The notes under the pieces were generated by a model. That model had not been told where the DNA came from, did no database searches, and was given only the letters and a program-made list of their open reading frames with translations. Position numbers and translations under genes: made by a program. Below are positions 18,064-29,341 of a stretch of 64,000 bases of DNA, one piece after another (position 1 is the first letter of the stretch; every line of letters starts with the position of its first letter). Origin of the DNA: Ollibium composti (lineage in GTDB: Bacteria; Pseudomonadota; Alphaproteobacteria; Rhizobiales; Rhizobiaceae); contig NZ_SSNY01000007.1 of NCBI RefSeq assembly GCF_004801285.1, positions 62,001 through 126,000 of the forward strand. The letters run 5' to 3'.

Positions 18064-19440
18064 TCAACTCACATGGTTGCGCTCGACCGTGAGGTGCGCG
18101 TAGCCGGCATTGCCCAGCATCGCTAGGTCGCCGGTCACCGGGTCTGCCCAGCGCTGGCCGATGATGGCGCCATGCTGGGCGCCATCGATGACATTGTCCG
18201 AAATGATGGCCGAACCGGCGCCCTCGACGACGCTGACGACGATGCCCGTACCGGCCTTGCGGATAACGTTGCCGCTGGCGAGGACGTTGCGCAGGAAGGG
18301 TCCCCAGCCGAGTTGCAGGCCGGAAAGCGGTGCGTTCTCGACGACGTTTCCGGTGACGGTGGTGTCGGCCTCGACGCTGATGCCGGTGCCGAAGCCGCCG
18401 TTTTCGGCAGGGTAGGGGCCGACGGTCGAAAGGTTGCGCACGATGTTGCCCGAACACACCGCCATGCGGCCGCCCTCGTTGAAATTGACGATGGAGATGC
18501 CGTTGGCCGCGCCGTCGACGATGTTGTTGCCGATGACTGCGCCCTCGAAGGAAAACTCCGAATAAAGGCCCGTTTCTCCGGACCGCAGGCAGGTGTTGCC
18601 GTTGATCTGGATGTTGCTGGCGCTGTTGGCGCGAATGGCGGAGAAGGCGCAATCCGAGACGAGGTTGCCTGAAACGACGACGTTGGCGGCGCGGAAGGCG
18701 TTGATGCCGTTGCCGTTCTGCCCGGTACCGCCATTGCGCGCGCCGATGCGCTCGACGCGGTTGCCGGTCACCATCGTCCCGTCTTCTGCCGCCTGCCAGC
18801 GATGCACGAGGATGCCGCCATTGGTGCAGTCCGAAATGGTGTTGCCGGAAATGGTCAGCCCGGCCGCCTCGACCGACCAGATGCCGGCATCGGCGGCGCC
18901 GGATACGGTCGTCCGCTCTATGCGACCGGCTGCCCGCTCCAATGCCAGCCCGTTCTTGGCGCTGCCGGTGACGCTGCATTTGTCGACAGCAAGGAAAGCG
19001 GCACCGCGCAGGTCCAGCAGGCCTTCCGTATAGTCGGCCAGCCATTGATTGGTGCCGTCCAGCACCAGCCCGGTGAGTTCGAGGTGATCGAGCCGCTCGC
19101 CGCGCATGAAATGGCCGCCACCGCCATAGACGATGCGCGTGGCGCCCGGCACGCCGGAAAGGCGCACGCGGCCGGGCAGCGAAAGATTGGACACGACATA
19201 GGTGCCGGCAGGCAGGAAGATCGGCTGGTCACGCTTGGCCGCATCATGCAGCATGCGCGAGAATGCCTTGCTCTGGTCGTCGGACGTGCCGGGCCGCACG
19301 CCCAGATCCGTGGCGCTGATCGAGCCGCGCAAAGACGCGGTTTCGATCGTGCCAAGGCTCTTTGCCGCCGCCCGGGCAAGCGGAAAGCCGGTTGCCGCAA
19401 GGCTGGCGCAACCGGCAAGCAGGGCACGTCTGTTCAACAT
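18064..19440 (-). CDS. Tat-exported parallel beta-helix repeat protein (TIGR03808 type)
   Basis: 458 residues from ATG 19440 (MLNRRALLAGCASLAATGFP); the longer open frame upstream is not supported. The N-terminus is a twin-arginine signal, and GC near residue 11 may also allow lipidation. Residues 50-110 contain LGVRPGTSDDQSKAFSRML and IFLPAGTYVVSNLSLPGRVR, typical of pectate-lyase-like beta-helix proteins. The rest is a string of parallel beta-helix turns built on I-S-G-N-x-I-x-x-C/A (for example LTISGNTISDCTNGGILV, VVSGNLVSDCAFSAIRAN). It is exported folded to the periplasm. The catalytic activity, if any, is unknown. It is convergent with the asparaginase gene. Confidence 0.8.
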   Translation of the reverse strand: MLNRRALLAGCASLAATGFPLARAAAKSLGTIETASLRGSISATDLGVRPGTSDDQSKAFSRMLHDAAKRDQPIFLPAGTYVVSNLSLPGRVRLSGVPGATRIVYGGGGHFMRGERLDHLELTGLVLDGTNQWLADYTEGLLDLRGAAFLAVDKCSVTGSAKNGLALERAAGRIERTTVSGAADAGIWSVEAAGLTISGNTISDCTNGGILVHRWQAAEDGTMVTGNRVERIGARNGGTGQNGNGINAFRAANVVVSGNLVSDCAFSAIRANSASNIQINGNTCLRSGETGLYSEFSFEGAVIGNNIVDGAANGISIVNFNEGGRMAVCSGNIVRNLSTVGPYPAENGGFGTGISVEADTTVTGNVVENAPLSGLQLGWGPFLRNVLASGNVIRKAGTGIVVSVVEGAGSAIISDNVIDGAQHGAIIGQRWADPVTGDLAMLGNAGYAHLTVERNHVS

Positions 19441-19545
19441 TGGCACAGTTTCCGGCGATTTGTCTTGGCGGCGCAGGAAACGTGCCAGCTTCGGCCTTTC
19501 CCGGCATGGCTTGTGGCGGATCGAGGGACGGCCTAAGCTCCTGCC

Positions 19546-20019
19546 ATGAGCAGAGCCTTCACCCGCGAAGAAGACAACGAGGCTATTGCCGACATCGGCG
19601 AACGGCCGATCTCCCCGCACCGCAACCTGGTGACGGAGCGCGGGCTGGCGCAGATTGAAGCCGAACTGGAAAGGCTGCGCAAGGAACTCGGCAAGGGCGA
19701 GCGGCAGGAAGACCGGGAACGTCTGGCCACGGCCTCGCGTGACCTGCGCTACTGGACGGCTCGTCGAGAAAGTGCCGAACTGTCCGTGCCTGAAGCAGAT
19801 AGCGACGTGGTGCGTTTCGGCATGGGCGTCACGCTGGAAGGTGAAGACGGCGGCAAGGTGCATTGGAAGATCGTCGGCGAGGACGAGGCCGATCCGGCCA
19901 AAGGCTCGATCTCGCACGTTTCGCCGATGGCCCAGGCGCTGTTCGGCAAAGGCACCGGCGACCTCGTCACCGTCAACGGCAAGGAATGGGAAATCGTCAA
20001 GCTGACGACGAGGGAGTGA
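19546..20019 (+). CDS. GreA/GreB-family transcription elongation factor
   Basis: 157 residues. The N-terminal half is a charged coiled coil (TERGLAQIEAELERLRKELGKGERQEDRERLA) as in Gre factors. The C-terminal FKBP-like half has VVRFGMGVTLEGEDGGKVHW, DPAKGSISHVSPMAQALFGK and GDLVTVNGKEWEIVKL, matching the GreA/B globular domain. It should bind the RNA polymerase secondary channel and stimulate cleavage of backtracked RNA. It is shorter and more divergent than housekeeping GreA, so it is probably a second paralogue. Its stop lies 2 bp from the convergent toxin gene's stop. Confidence 0.82.
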   Translation: MSRAFTREEDNEAIADIGERPISPHRNLVTERGLAQIEAELERLRKELGKGERQEDRERLATASRDLRYWTARRESAELSVPEADSDVVRFGMGVTLEGEDGGKVHWKIVGEDEADPAKGSISHVSPMAQALFGKGTGDLVTVNGKEWEIVKLTTRE

Positions 20020-20021
20020 GC

Positions 20022-20411
20022 TTACAGCTTTATCGGCACAGCGTGGTCCCGGAAGAATGCCGTGGCGCCGGGCTCGTCAATTTCGCCGGCGGCTATTCCC
20101 ATTGTGAACGTATAAAGCTCGGCGTCGTTCGCCGTTAGCCCATAGCCGTTCAGCAGCAGGAAAGCACCCGCAGCGACAATCGCCGTGCGTTTATTCCCGT
20201 CAACGAAGGCGTGGTTGCGCGCAAGTCCGTAGACATAGGCGGCAGCGAGTTCATGAGCGGTAGGCGTGCCGTAAGTCGCCCTATTCTCGGGGCGGGCGAG
20301 GGCGGACTCCAAGATATTTGCGTCCCGCAAACCAACTGCGCCCCCGTGTCGACGTAGTTGTTCAGCATGGAAGGCCTCGACAACGGCCCGCGTCAGAAAC
20401 TCCCAGCTCAT
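20022..20411 (-). CDS. doc: Doc-type (Fic fold) toxin of a toxin-antitoxin pair
   Basis: 129 residues, the usual length of death-on-curing toxins. The Fic/Doc motif H-A-F-V-D-G-N-K-R-T (residues 67-76) is intact. P1 Doc uses this site to phosphorylate EF-Tu, halting translation. The N-terminus WEFLTRAVVEAFHAEQLRRH and YVYGLARNHAF also fit the family. The start overlaps the antitoxin stop by 4 bp (ATGA), the standard TA arrangement. The partner is an AbrB/MazE-like protein instead of the Phd protein of P1, a known recombination of modules. Confidence 0.9.
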   Translation of the reverse strand: MSWEFLTRAVVEAFHAEQLRRHGGAVGLRDANILESALARPENRATYGTPTAHELAAAYVYGLARNHAFVDGNKRTAIVAAGAFLLLNGYGLTANDAELYTFTMGIAAGEIDEPGATAFFRDHAVPIKL

Positions 20412-20629
20412 TCTGCGAGTTTCTGAAGCGCGACCTTGTATTTGTCCATGACCTCACGTGCGGCCGCCATCTGCCGCTCGAAAGTATTGTCGACCGGCGT
20501 CAGAGATAGGCCGTTCTTCGTTTCGGCCACTTCCAACGTATCTCCGGCACGCAGATTCAGGCGCTCGAGGATTTCCTTGGGCAGGATGATTCCTTCGGAA
20601 TTGCCGATCTTGCGAATGGTCGTATTCAT
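20408..20629 (-). CDS. AbrB/MazE-type antitoxin
   Basis: 73 residues from ATG 20629 (MNTTIRKIGNSEGIILPKEI); an ATG at 20656 would lie inside the operator repeats and is less likely. The first 45 residues are a swapped-hairpin SpoVT/AbrB domain (IRKIGNSEGIILPKEILERLNLRAGDTLEV), which binds DNA as a dimer. The C-terminal tail (TFERQMAAAREVMDKYKVAL) should be the toxin-binding helix. It would neutralise the Doc toxin and autorepress through the repeats at 20645-20701. Confidence 0.9.
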   Translation of the reverse strand: MNTTIRKIGNSEGIILPKEILERLNLRAGDTLEVAETKNGLSLTPVDNTFERQMAAAREVMDKYKVALQKLAE

Positions 20630-20644
20630 GACACCGATCTCACG

Positions 20645-20701
20645 TTGTAACGGCAATTATAACGGTAAGCGCCAAATGTTGCGACGATGATTATAACGGC
20701 A
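20645..20701. promoter_or_regulatory. Triple direct repeat: toxin-antitoxin promoter/operator
   Basis: Three 11-bp copies of TTRTAACGGYA occur at 20645-20655, 20657-20667 and 20691-20701, with starts 12 and 34 bp apart (about one and three helical turns). On the minus strand two of them contain TATAA(T), so they overlap a likely -10 box for the antitoxin gene (ATG at 20629). This is a good candidate autoregulatory operator. The last copy touches the stop codon of the methylmalonyl-CoA mutase gene. Confidence 0.7.
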
Positions 20702-22824
<2,123 letters not shown>

Positions 22825-22828
<4 letters not shown>

Positions 22829-24264
22829 GGCGTCTCACTCATCTGCTGATCGAGACGCATGGGCACCATGGCCTCGCAGAACACCACGCCGTCGTTCGGG
22901 GCGGCATGCTTTTCGGCGCGGAGCGTTTCGACCGGCGATTCGCCATGCAACGGATGCAAGGTGGTGCCGACGATGGGGCGGCCGCCCGCCCGCTGGGCCT
23001 CGGCGCGGCTTTCTCGCGCGGCTTTCACCCGCGTCTGGATGTGACCGTCGCGCAGGCTGGCAAGAACGCCGCCCTCGGCGTCAATGCGCTGGAACTCCTC
23101 CCATGCGGCTTCGCACAGGCTCTCGGTCAGCGCCTCGATGCCGCCCGAGCCGGCGGCGGGGTCGGCGACGAAGCCGATATGGCTCTCGCGCGCCATGACA
23201 AGCTGCGTGTTGCGGGCGACGCGGCGGGCAAAGCCGGCCGGCAGGCCGTGCGCGATCGTATGCGGCAGGATCGAGATCGAATCGGCACCGCCCGTGGCGG
23301 CGGCGAAGCAGGCGATCGTGTTGCGCAGGATGTTGGTTTCCGGGTCCTTCGCCGTCGTCATCCGATAGGACGTCTCGGCATGGACCTCGGCTGCGGATGC
23401 CGGAATGGAGCAGACCTCCTGGATGCGCGCCCACAGGCGCCGCAACGCCCTGATCTTGGCCATGGACAGGAACTGGTTCTGGTCCACCGACAGGGCGAAA
23501 CCGATATGCGGCGCGGCATAGACGAGCGCCTGGCGCGCCTCCTCGAACAGCTTGAGGTGAGAGACAGCAGAGGCGAGCATGATGCCCAGTTCCTGCGCTT
23601 CAGTCGCCCCCGCGTTGTGGAAGACGCGCCCATCCGCCTCCAGCAGAATGCCGGGGACGCCGAGCGCGAAGAAGTGCGCCAGTGACTGCGGCATCGACGC
23701 CTGCAACGCCTCGATCGACATGCGCAGCCGCCCGGTGCCCGCGAAGATCGCCGCCGGATCGATGCCGAAGGAGAGGCTGAGCTTGGAGGGATCGGCGCGC
23801 CGCTTCGTCAGCACCGCCACCAGTTCGTCCGCCATGGCGCGGCTGACGGGATGGACGTCGACCCGCAGATGAACCTGATTGAGGGATACTTGGGCGAGTA
23901 CGCGCTCGAGTGTCTGCGGTGTGCCGGGCAGGCCGTAGCCGAAAGCGTTCGGCGCCCCCTCGAAGACGAGAGACAGGCCGGTGGCGCCCTGCGCGAGGTC
24001 CTCGCTCGCCTGCGCGATGGCGCGGTCCACATCAGGGTCGTCGATACGCTGGCTGACGATCCACGGTTGTGCCGGATTGTTACGCAGGCAGGGTGCTGCA
24101 TCGACCGCCCGGCCATAAAGCGGTTCGACGCGAATGCCGTCGTCGGTGTGGGAAACCAGCCGGTCCTCGAAGGAGGCGCCGGCCAACGCTTTTTCGGCAA
24201 GCGCCAGCCAGCGCTGCCGCTCCGTGTTCTGCCCATCTATATCGATCGAGGCCTCGGCGCTCAT
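22825..24264 (-). CDS. mutA: Methylmalonyl-CoA mutase small subunit (B12-binding domain absent)
   Basis: 479 residues. It aligns by eye with the barrel domain of mutases ([80 protein letters not shown]). It ends near [20 protein letters not shown] without any D-x-H-x-x-G cobalamin domain. MutA subunits of heterodimeric mutases are non-catalytic but usually longer (roughly 600+ residues), keeping a degenerate C-terminal domain. Here that domain is gone. It is translated first and coupled to the large subunit by an ATGA overlap, so a heterodimer is likely. Confidence 0.85.
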
Positions 24265-24447
24265 CCGTTCTTCCTGTCTGCCGGCCGCACCAGCCTGGAC
24301 GGCACCACTCTACGGTTCCTGTTACCATATCGCAATGCAACCAAGGCACCGAAGGTTGCACCCATGCCTTTGATTTTCACACGAGCGTCAGTATACCCTG
24401 CGGCAAATCGCCGGCCTTGAGCGGCGGCACGGCAGAAGGGCCAATAG

Positions 24448-25989
24448 ATGGCGCAAGACACGGGCATTTTCCTGGGCGCGAGCCGCAAGCCGGACGACAG
24501 CTACCAGAAGCCCGAGGAACTGCTGCTGCGCTACGGCAACCGGCACGGCCTCGTCACAGGCGCGACCGGCACCGGCAAGACCGTCAGCTTGCAGATAATG
24601 GCGGAAGGCTTTTCGAACGCCGGCGTGCCGGTGTTCTGTGCCGACGTAAAGGGCGACCTGTCCGGCATCGCCATGATGGGCACGGCGCAGGATTTCCTTC
24701 TCAAGCGCGCCAGCGAAATCAGGCTCGATCCGTACGAATTCCAGGAATTCCCGGTCATTTTCTGGGACCTGTTCGGCGAACAGGGCCATCCCATCCGCGC
24801 CACCGTCTCGGAAATGGGACCACTACTGCTGTCGCGGCTGATGAACCTCACCGAGGCGCAGGAAGGCGTCATGAACATCGCCTTCCGCATCGCCGATGAG
24901 GAAGGTCTGCTGCTGCTCGACATGAAGGACTTGCAGGCATTGCTGGCCAACATCGCCGGGCGTGCCGACGAGATTGGCGCACGCTACGGCAACGTCACCA
25001 AGCAGTCGGTCGGCGCCATCCAGCGCTCGTTGCTGATTCTGGAACAGCAGGGCGGGGCAAATTTCTTCGGCGAGCCGGCGCTGCGCATTTCCGATCTCAT
25101 GCGCACCACGCGCGACGGCCGTGGTGCCATCAGCGTGCTGGCCGCCGACAAGCTGATGATGAACCCGCGGCTCTACGCCACCTTCCTGCTGTGGCTGATG
25201 TCGGAACTGTTCGAGGTGCTGCCTGAGGTTGGTGATCCGGACAAGCCGCGGTTGGTCTTTTTCTTCGACGAGGCGCACCTTCTGTTCGACGATGCGCCGA
25301 AGGCGCTGATCGACCGCGTCGAGCAGGTCGTTCGGCTGATTCGCTCGAAGGGCGTCGGCGTCTATTTCGTCACCCAGAATCCGCTCGACGTGCCGGAAAC
25401 GGTCCTGGCGCAGCTCGGCAACCGGGTGCAGCACGCGCTGCGCGCCTATACGCCGCGCGAGCAGAAGGCGGTGCGCACTGCCGCCGACACCTTCCGGCCC
25501 AATCCGGATTTCGATTGCGCCACGGCCATCACCCAGCTCGGCACCGGCGAGGCGCTGGTTTCCACGCTTCAGGAAAAAGGCGTGCCCTCGATGGTGCAAC
25601 GCACGCTGATCAGGCCGCCGTCCTCGCGGCTCGGGCCGATCACGCCGCAGGAGCGGCAAAAGGTGATCGCCGCCAGTCCCGTGGCCGGGCAATATGACGA
25701 GACGATCGACCGCGAATCGGCCTTCGAGATGCTGCAGAAGAAGGCTTCCGAAGCGCAGGCGGCCGAACAGAAGGCGCGGGAGAGCGGCGGCTCGCGCTGG
25801 ACCTTGCCGGATTTCGACGGTGGCGGTTCCGCGCCGGCTCCGTCCCAGCCTCGCCGCCCTGCGCCACGCCCGTCGAACCGCCAGACCGTCACCGAGGCCG
25901 CCATCAAGTCGGTGGTGCGCTCGGTCGGCTCTTCGCTTGGCCGCGCCATCGTACGCGGCATTCTGGGCAGCCTGTCGCGCGGCCGCTAA
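24448..25989 (+). CDS. HerA-like (DUF853/YjgR) ATPase
   Basis: 513 residues. The Walker A motif is [16 protein letters not shown] (about residues 34-49). The Walker B region is [20 protein letters not shown], followed by [20 protein letters not shown] (arginine-finger/sensor region). This is the DUF853 family of HerA/FtsK-superfamily ATPases, E. coli YjgR type, whose role is not settled. The C-terminus is a low-complexity Pro/Ala/Ser linker and then a basic amphipathic tail ([20 protein letters not shown]). It is a single gene, divergent from mutA across 183 bp. Confidence 0.88.
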   Translation: MAQDTGIFLGASRKPDDSYQKPEELLLRYGNRHGLVTGATGTGKTVSLQIMAEGFSNAGVPVFCADVKGDLSGIAMMGTAQDFLLKRASEIRLDPYEFQEFPVIFWDLFGEQGHPIRATVSEMGPLLLSRLMNLTEAQEGVMNIAFRIADEEGLLLLDMKDLQALLANIAGRADEIGARYGNVTKQSVGAIQRSLLILEQQGGANFFGEPALRISDLMRTTRDGRGAISVLAADKLMMNPRLYATFLLWLMSELFEVLPEVGDPDKPRLVFFFDEAHLLFDDAPKALIDRVEQVVRLIRSKGVGVYFVTQNPLDVPETVLAQLGNRVQHALRAYTPREQKAVRTAADTFRPNPDFDCATAITQLGTGEALVSTLQEKGVPSMVQRTLIRPPSSRLGPITPQERQKVIAASPVAGQYDETIDRESAFEMLQKKASEAQAAEQKARESGGSRWTLPDFDGGGSAPAPSQPRRPAPRPSNRQTVTEAAIKSVVRSVGSSLGRAIVRGILGSLSRGR

Positions 25990-26028
25990 CAGGGCTGAGG
26001 CGCCGGCGTATCCGGCGCCGCCATCAGA

Positions 26029-26829
26029 TCAATAGGCGGGGCCGAGCAGTTCGGCGTCCTGCGGCACCCCGGCATCGATGGGGATGGCGCGTCTGGAAGA
26101 CGTCGCCGCGATCGCCGATTCGGCGTTGGGCGTCACGATCACCGTCGCCTTGCCGGGCACCCGGCCGTAGAGATCGATGATGTCCTGGTTCATCAGCCGC
26201 ACGCAGCCGGAAGAGACGGACTTGCCGATGGACGTCCATTCGGGCGAGCCGTGCAGACGGTAGAGCGTGTCCTGGCCGTTCTGGAACAGGTAGAGCGCGC
26301 GCGCGCCCAGCGGATTTTTCAGCCCGCCCGGCATGCCGCCGTTGTCGGCGCTGTATTTCCTGAGTTCCGGCTGGCGGGCGATCATCTCCTCCGGCGGCGT
26401 CCACTTCGGCCATTTCTGCTTCCATTGCACCACGGCATTGCCGGACCATTCGAAGCCGGCGCGTCCAAGTCCGACACCGTAGCGAATCGCCTGGCCGCCC
26501 GGCCGCACCAGGTAGAGAAAGTGGCTCGTTGTATCGACCACGATGGTCCCGGGCTTCTGGCCGGTCGGGTCGTCGACGATCTGTCGCAGGAATTGCGGGT
26601 CGATCTTCTGGTAGGGAACCGCCGGAATCTGGAACCCTTCGTCCTCGATTGGGCCGTACATGGTCGCATAATCAGGCAGGTCCGGCTCACGCGGCAACTG
26701 TGGCTGTGGCGGCGGTTGCGAGCCGACGGTCGTGCATCCCGCCAGCGCTACCGAGGCTGCGCCGAGCGCTGCCGTGCCAAGAAAGCCGCGGCGCGTCATC
26801 GCAGGCGGGGCAAAAATCGTCTTGAGCAT
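26029..26829 (-). CDS. L,D-transpeptidase (YkuD domain) lipoprotein
   Basis: 266 residues from ATG 26829. The N-terminus (MTRRGFLGTAALGAASVALAGC after a short lead) combines a twin-arginine pattern with a lipobox (L-A-G-C), so it is probably exported and lipid-anchored. The YkuD domain has TIVVDTTSHFLYLVRPGGQA at its start and the catalytic motif HGSPEWTSIGKSVSSGCVRL, with nucleophile C209 and the upstream His. It would form 3-3 peptidoglycan cross-links or attach proteins to peptidoglycan. Rhizobia carry many such paralogues. It is divergent from the aminotransferase gene. Confidence 0.9.
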   Translation of the reverse strand: MLKTIFAPPAMTRRGFLGTAALGAASVALAGCTTVGSQPPPQPQLPREPDLPDYATMYGPIEDEGFQIPAVPYQKIDPQFLRQIVDDPTGQKPGTIVVDTTSHFLYLVRPGGQAIRYGVGLGRAGFEWSGNAVVQWKQKWPKWTPPEEMIARQPELRKYSADNGGMPGGLKNPLGARALYLFQNGQDTLYRLHGSPEWTSIGKSVSSGCVRLMNQDIIDLYGRVPGKATVIVTPNAESAIAATSSRRAIPIDAGVPQDAELLGPAY

Positions 26830-27149
26830 GGTGGCCTTTCCGAATTCCGGGTCGAAGAGAATATGAGCCGACCCCGCTCCTTCCTCATCACATGAGAGGC
26901 GGCGATAAGTCTTGCCGATTTTGGCCAGAAGGTGGGCAAGCCGGCGATCAAAGCCGTTTTGCGCCGCAAAGAGGCCGTGACTGTGGCCGATCCGCAACGC
27001 TCGCGCCAAAGTGAGGTGTGCAATGGCCAGGAACCATCGGCAGTCAGCCGAAAGCTTGCGCCGCTTGTCCCAACGATTCCACGGCCTTGCCGGTTGACGC
27101 GGACGGCCAAGCGCCTTCCAATGTGCGCCAACGCGAACGGGATGAAGCG
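26830..27149. other. Divergent spacer between the L,D-transpeptidase and aminotransferase genes
   Basis: 320 bp that must hold both promoters. Short open stretches exist on both strands, but none has a convincing ribosome binding site or composition. I see no RNA gene, strong hairpin or clear promoter hexamers. Confidence 0.4.
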
Positions 27150-28028
27150 ATGACCCTGGCAACAGCCGCGCAGACGACGACCTGGACCTATGTGGATGGC
27201 GATTGGCACGAAGGGAACGTGGCGATCATCGGGCCGCGTAGCCATGCCATGTGGCTCGGCTCGACCGTTTTCGACGGCGCCCGCTGGTTCGAGGGTGTCG
27301 CGCCGGACCTCGACCTTCACGCAAGGCGGGTGAACGCCTCGGCCGTTGCGCTCGGTCTGGCGCCGACCATGTCGCCGGAGGAAATCGTCGGCCTGACTTG
27401 GGACGGGCTGAAGAAGTTCGACGGCAAGACGGCGGTCTATATCCGGCCGATGTACTGGGCCGAGCACGGCGGCTATATGGGCGTACCGGCCGACCCGGAC
27501 TCGACGCGGTTCTGCCTGTGCCTCTATGAAGCGCCGATGATTGCGCCGAGCGGCTTTTCCGTCACGGTCTCGCCCTTCCGCCGGCCCACCATCGAGACGA
27601 TGCCGACCAATGCCAAGGCCGGCTGCCTCTATCCCAACAACGGCCGCGCCATCATGGAGGCCAAGGGGCGCGGCTTCGACAATGCGCTGGTGCTGGACAT
27701 GCTGGGCAACGTCGCCGAGACGGGATCGTCCAACATTTTCCTGGTCAAGGACGGCCATGTCCTGACGCCGGCGGCCAACGGCACCTTCCTGTCCGGCATC
27801 ACCCGCGCCCGCACCATGGCGCTGCTCGGCGATTACGGCTTCCGCGCCATCGAAAAGACGCTCACGGTGCGTGATTTCCTCGAGGCCGATGAAATCTTCT
27901 CCACCGGCAATCATTCCAAGGTCGTGCCGATCACCCGCATCGAAAACCGCGACCTGCAGCCCGGCCCCGTCGCCAAGAAGGCGCGCGAGCTTTATTGGGA
28001 ATGGGCGCATTCGACTTCCGCCGGATGA
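27150..28028 (+). CDS. ilvE: Branched-chain amino acid aminotransferase
   Basis: 292 residues from ATG 27150 (MTLATAAQTTTWTYVDGDWH); an upstream in-frame start at 27018 lacks support. It is a class IV PLP aminotransferase: GSTVFDGARWFEG near the start, the PLP lysine in TMPTNAKAGCLYPNN, and the cofactor-binding NVAETGSSNIFLVKDG with GITRARTMALL. It would transfer amino groups between glutamate and the keto acids of Leu, Ile and Val. Class IV also contains D-amino acid aminotransferase and aminodeoxychorismate lyase, but the overall pattern and length fit BCAT best. Confidence 0.87.
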   Translation: MTLATAAQTTTWTYVDGDWHEGNVAIIGPRSHAMWLGSTVFDGARWFEGVAPDLDLHARRVNASAVALGLAPTMSPEEIVGLTWDGLKKFDGKTAVYIRPMYWAEHGGYMGVPADPDSTRFCLCLYEAPMIAPSGFSVTVSPFRRPTIETMPTNAKAGCLYPNNGRAIMEAKGRGFDNALVLDMLGNVAETGSSNIFLVKDGHVLTPAANGTFLSGITRARTMALLGDYGFRAIEKTLTVRDFLEADEIFSTGNHSKVVPITRIENRDLQPGPVAKKARELYWEWAHSTSAG

Positions 28029-28091
28029 CCGGATAAAACGCAATCGCGCACCGGCCCGGCGTTGTCCCCGGCCGTAGCCGACCTATCTTTC

Positions 28092-28114
28092 TCCGGTAGA
28101 CACCGGATTTTTTT
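28092..28114 (+). terminator. Terminator-shaped hairpin in the sodB leader (ilvE terminator or attenuator)
   Basis: TCCGGT (28092-28097), loop AGAC, ACCGGA (28102-28107) and seven Ts (28108-28114) run directly into the sodB Shine-Dalgarno GAGGAG (28115-28120). It may end the ilvE transcript. Since only 13 bp separate the T-run from the sodB ATG, transcription of sodB must pass through it. Confidence 0.65.
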
Positions 28115-28127
28115 GAGGAGTAGCACC

Positions 28128-28730
28128 ATGGCTTTTGAACTGCCCGCCCTTCCGTACGACTACGAGGCTTTGCAGCCGTATATGTCGAAGGAGACGCTGG
28201 AGTATCACCACGACAAGCACCACAAGGCCTATGTCGACAACGGCAACAAGCTGGCCGCAGAAGCCGGGATGGGTGACCTGTCGGTGGAGGAGGTCGTCAA
28301 GCAGTCGTTCGGCAAGAACGCCGGCCTGTTCAACAACGCCGCCCAGCACTACAACCACATCCACTTCTGGAAGTGGATGAAGAAGGGCGGCGGCGGCAAC
28401 AAGCTGCCGGGCGCGCTGCAGAAGGCGGTCGATTCCGACCTTGGCGGCTACGACAAGTTCAAGGCCGACTTCATCGCCGCCGGCACCACGCAGTTCGGCT
28501 CCGGCTGGGCCTGGCTGTTGGTCAAGGACGGCAAGCTTGCCATCTCCAAGACGCCGAACGGCGAGAACCCGCTGGTTCACGGCGCGAGCCCGATCCTCGG
28601 CGTCGACGTATGGGAGCACTCCTATTACATCGACTATCGCAACGCCCGGCCGAAATACCTCGAAGCCTTCGTGGACAATCTCATCAACTGGGATCATGTC
28701 CTCGAGCTCTACGAAAAGGCGCGTGGCTGA
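28128..28730 (+). CDS. sodB: Superoxide dismutase, Fe-type (possibly cambialistic)
   Basis: 200 residues. Metal ligands are in place: H27 (LEYHHDKHHKAY), H77 (AAQHYNHIHFW), D160 and H164 (DVWEHSYYIDY). Q73 in the AAQ context is the position used by iron enzymes; Mn enzymes have Gly there and a Gln later. It dismutates superoxide in the cytoplasm. The start is fixed by GAGGAG 8 bp before the ATG. A perfect terminator follows. The terminator-like hairpin just upstream of the ribosome binding site is unusual (see findings). Confidence 0.95.
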   Translation: MAFELPALPYDYEALQPYMSKETLEYHHDKHHKAYVDNGNKLAAEAGMGDLSVEEVVKQSFGKNAGLFNNAAQHYNHIHFWKWMKKGGGGNKLPGALQKAVDSDLGGYDKFKADFIAAGTTQFGSGWAWLLVKDGKLAISKTPNGENPLVHGASPILGVDVWEHSYYIDYRNARPKYLEAFVDNLINWDHVLELYEKARG

Positions 28731-28740
28731 TCGCACAGGA

Positions 28741-28772
28741 AAGCCCCGGCAAGTCCGGGGCTTTTTCTTTTC
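28741..28772 (+). terminator. Intrinsic terminator of sodB
   Basis: AAGCCCCGG (28741-28749), loop CAAGT, CCGGGGCTT (28755-28763), then a T-rich run TTTCTTTTC. It lies 11 bp after the sodB stop. Confidence 0.93.
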
Positions 28773-28892
28773 AGGCATCGGGAAGACGAAAATTCACGCT
28801 CGCGTGAAAGTGGCGGGAATTTCAGGGTACAGTCTTTCGTTGACGTCTGGGGCCGGATACGGTCCTCAACCGTCAACTGTGGAGCCTCCTGA

Positions 28893-29333
28893 ATGAGAAA
28901 GCTTGTCATCGCCATCTCCATGCTCGCCTTCACCGGCGCCGCAGCGTCCGCCGATCCCATTGCGGACAGGCAGGCGCTGATGAAGGAACGCGGCAAGCTC
29001 GTCGGCACCTTGTCCAAGGTGGTGAAGGGCGAGCAGGCCTTCGACGCAGCCGCCGTCCTCGATGCGTTGAAGGGGTTGGAGGCGAATGCCGAGAAATTCG
29101 ACACCGAGGCGCTGTTCCCTGTCGGCAGCGAGCAGGGCCGCGACACCACCGCCGCGCCGAAGATCTGGGAAGACAAGGCGGGGTTCAACGCCGCCGAAGA
29201 CAAGTTCCTCGCAGACGTCAAGGCGGCGGTTGCTGCTCCTCCTGCCGATGTAGACGCCCTCAAGGGGCCGTTCGGCACCATTGCCAAGGATTGCGGCGCC
29301 TGCCACCAGACCTATCGCATCAAGAAGGGCTGA
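28893..29333 (+). CDS. Cytochrome c' family (class II c-type cytochrome)
   Basis: 146 residues with a Sec signal (MRKLVIAISMLAFTGAAASA, cleavage before DPIADR). The body is four-helix-like, and the single haem motif C-G-A-C-H lies close to the C-terminus (KDCGACHQTYRIKKG), which is diagnostic of class II cytochromes (cytochrome c', c-556). It acts in the periplasm; members bind NO or carry electrons. It is followed after 8 bp by a second cytochrome gene, so the two are co-transcribed. Haem attachment would rely on the Ccm system also encoded in this window. Confidence 0.92.
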   Translation: MRKLVIAISMLAFTGAAASADPIADRQALMKERGKLVGTLSKVVKGEQAFDAAAVLDALKGLEANAEKFDTEALFPVGSEQGRDTTAAPKIWEDKAGFNAAEDKFLADVKAAVAAPPADVDALKGPFGTIAKDCGACHQTYRIKKG

Positions 29334-29341
29334 CCTTCCCT

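Noticed and set aside
18064-19440. Internal repeats as a CRISPR or DNA repeat array
   Set aside because: The periodicity is at the protein level (beta-helix turns); the DNA is not made of conserved repeats and spacers. No CRISPR array was seen anywhere in the window.
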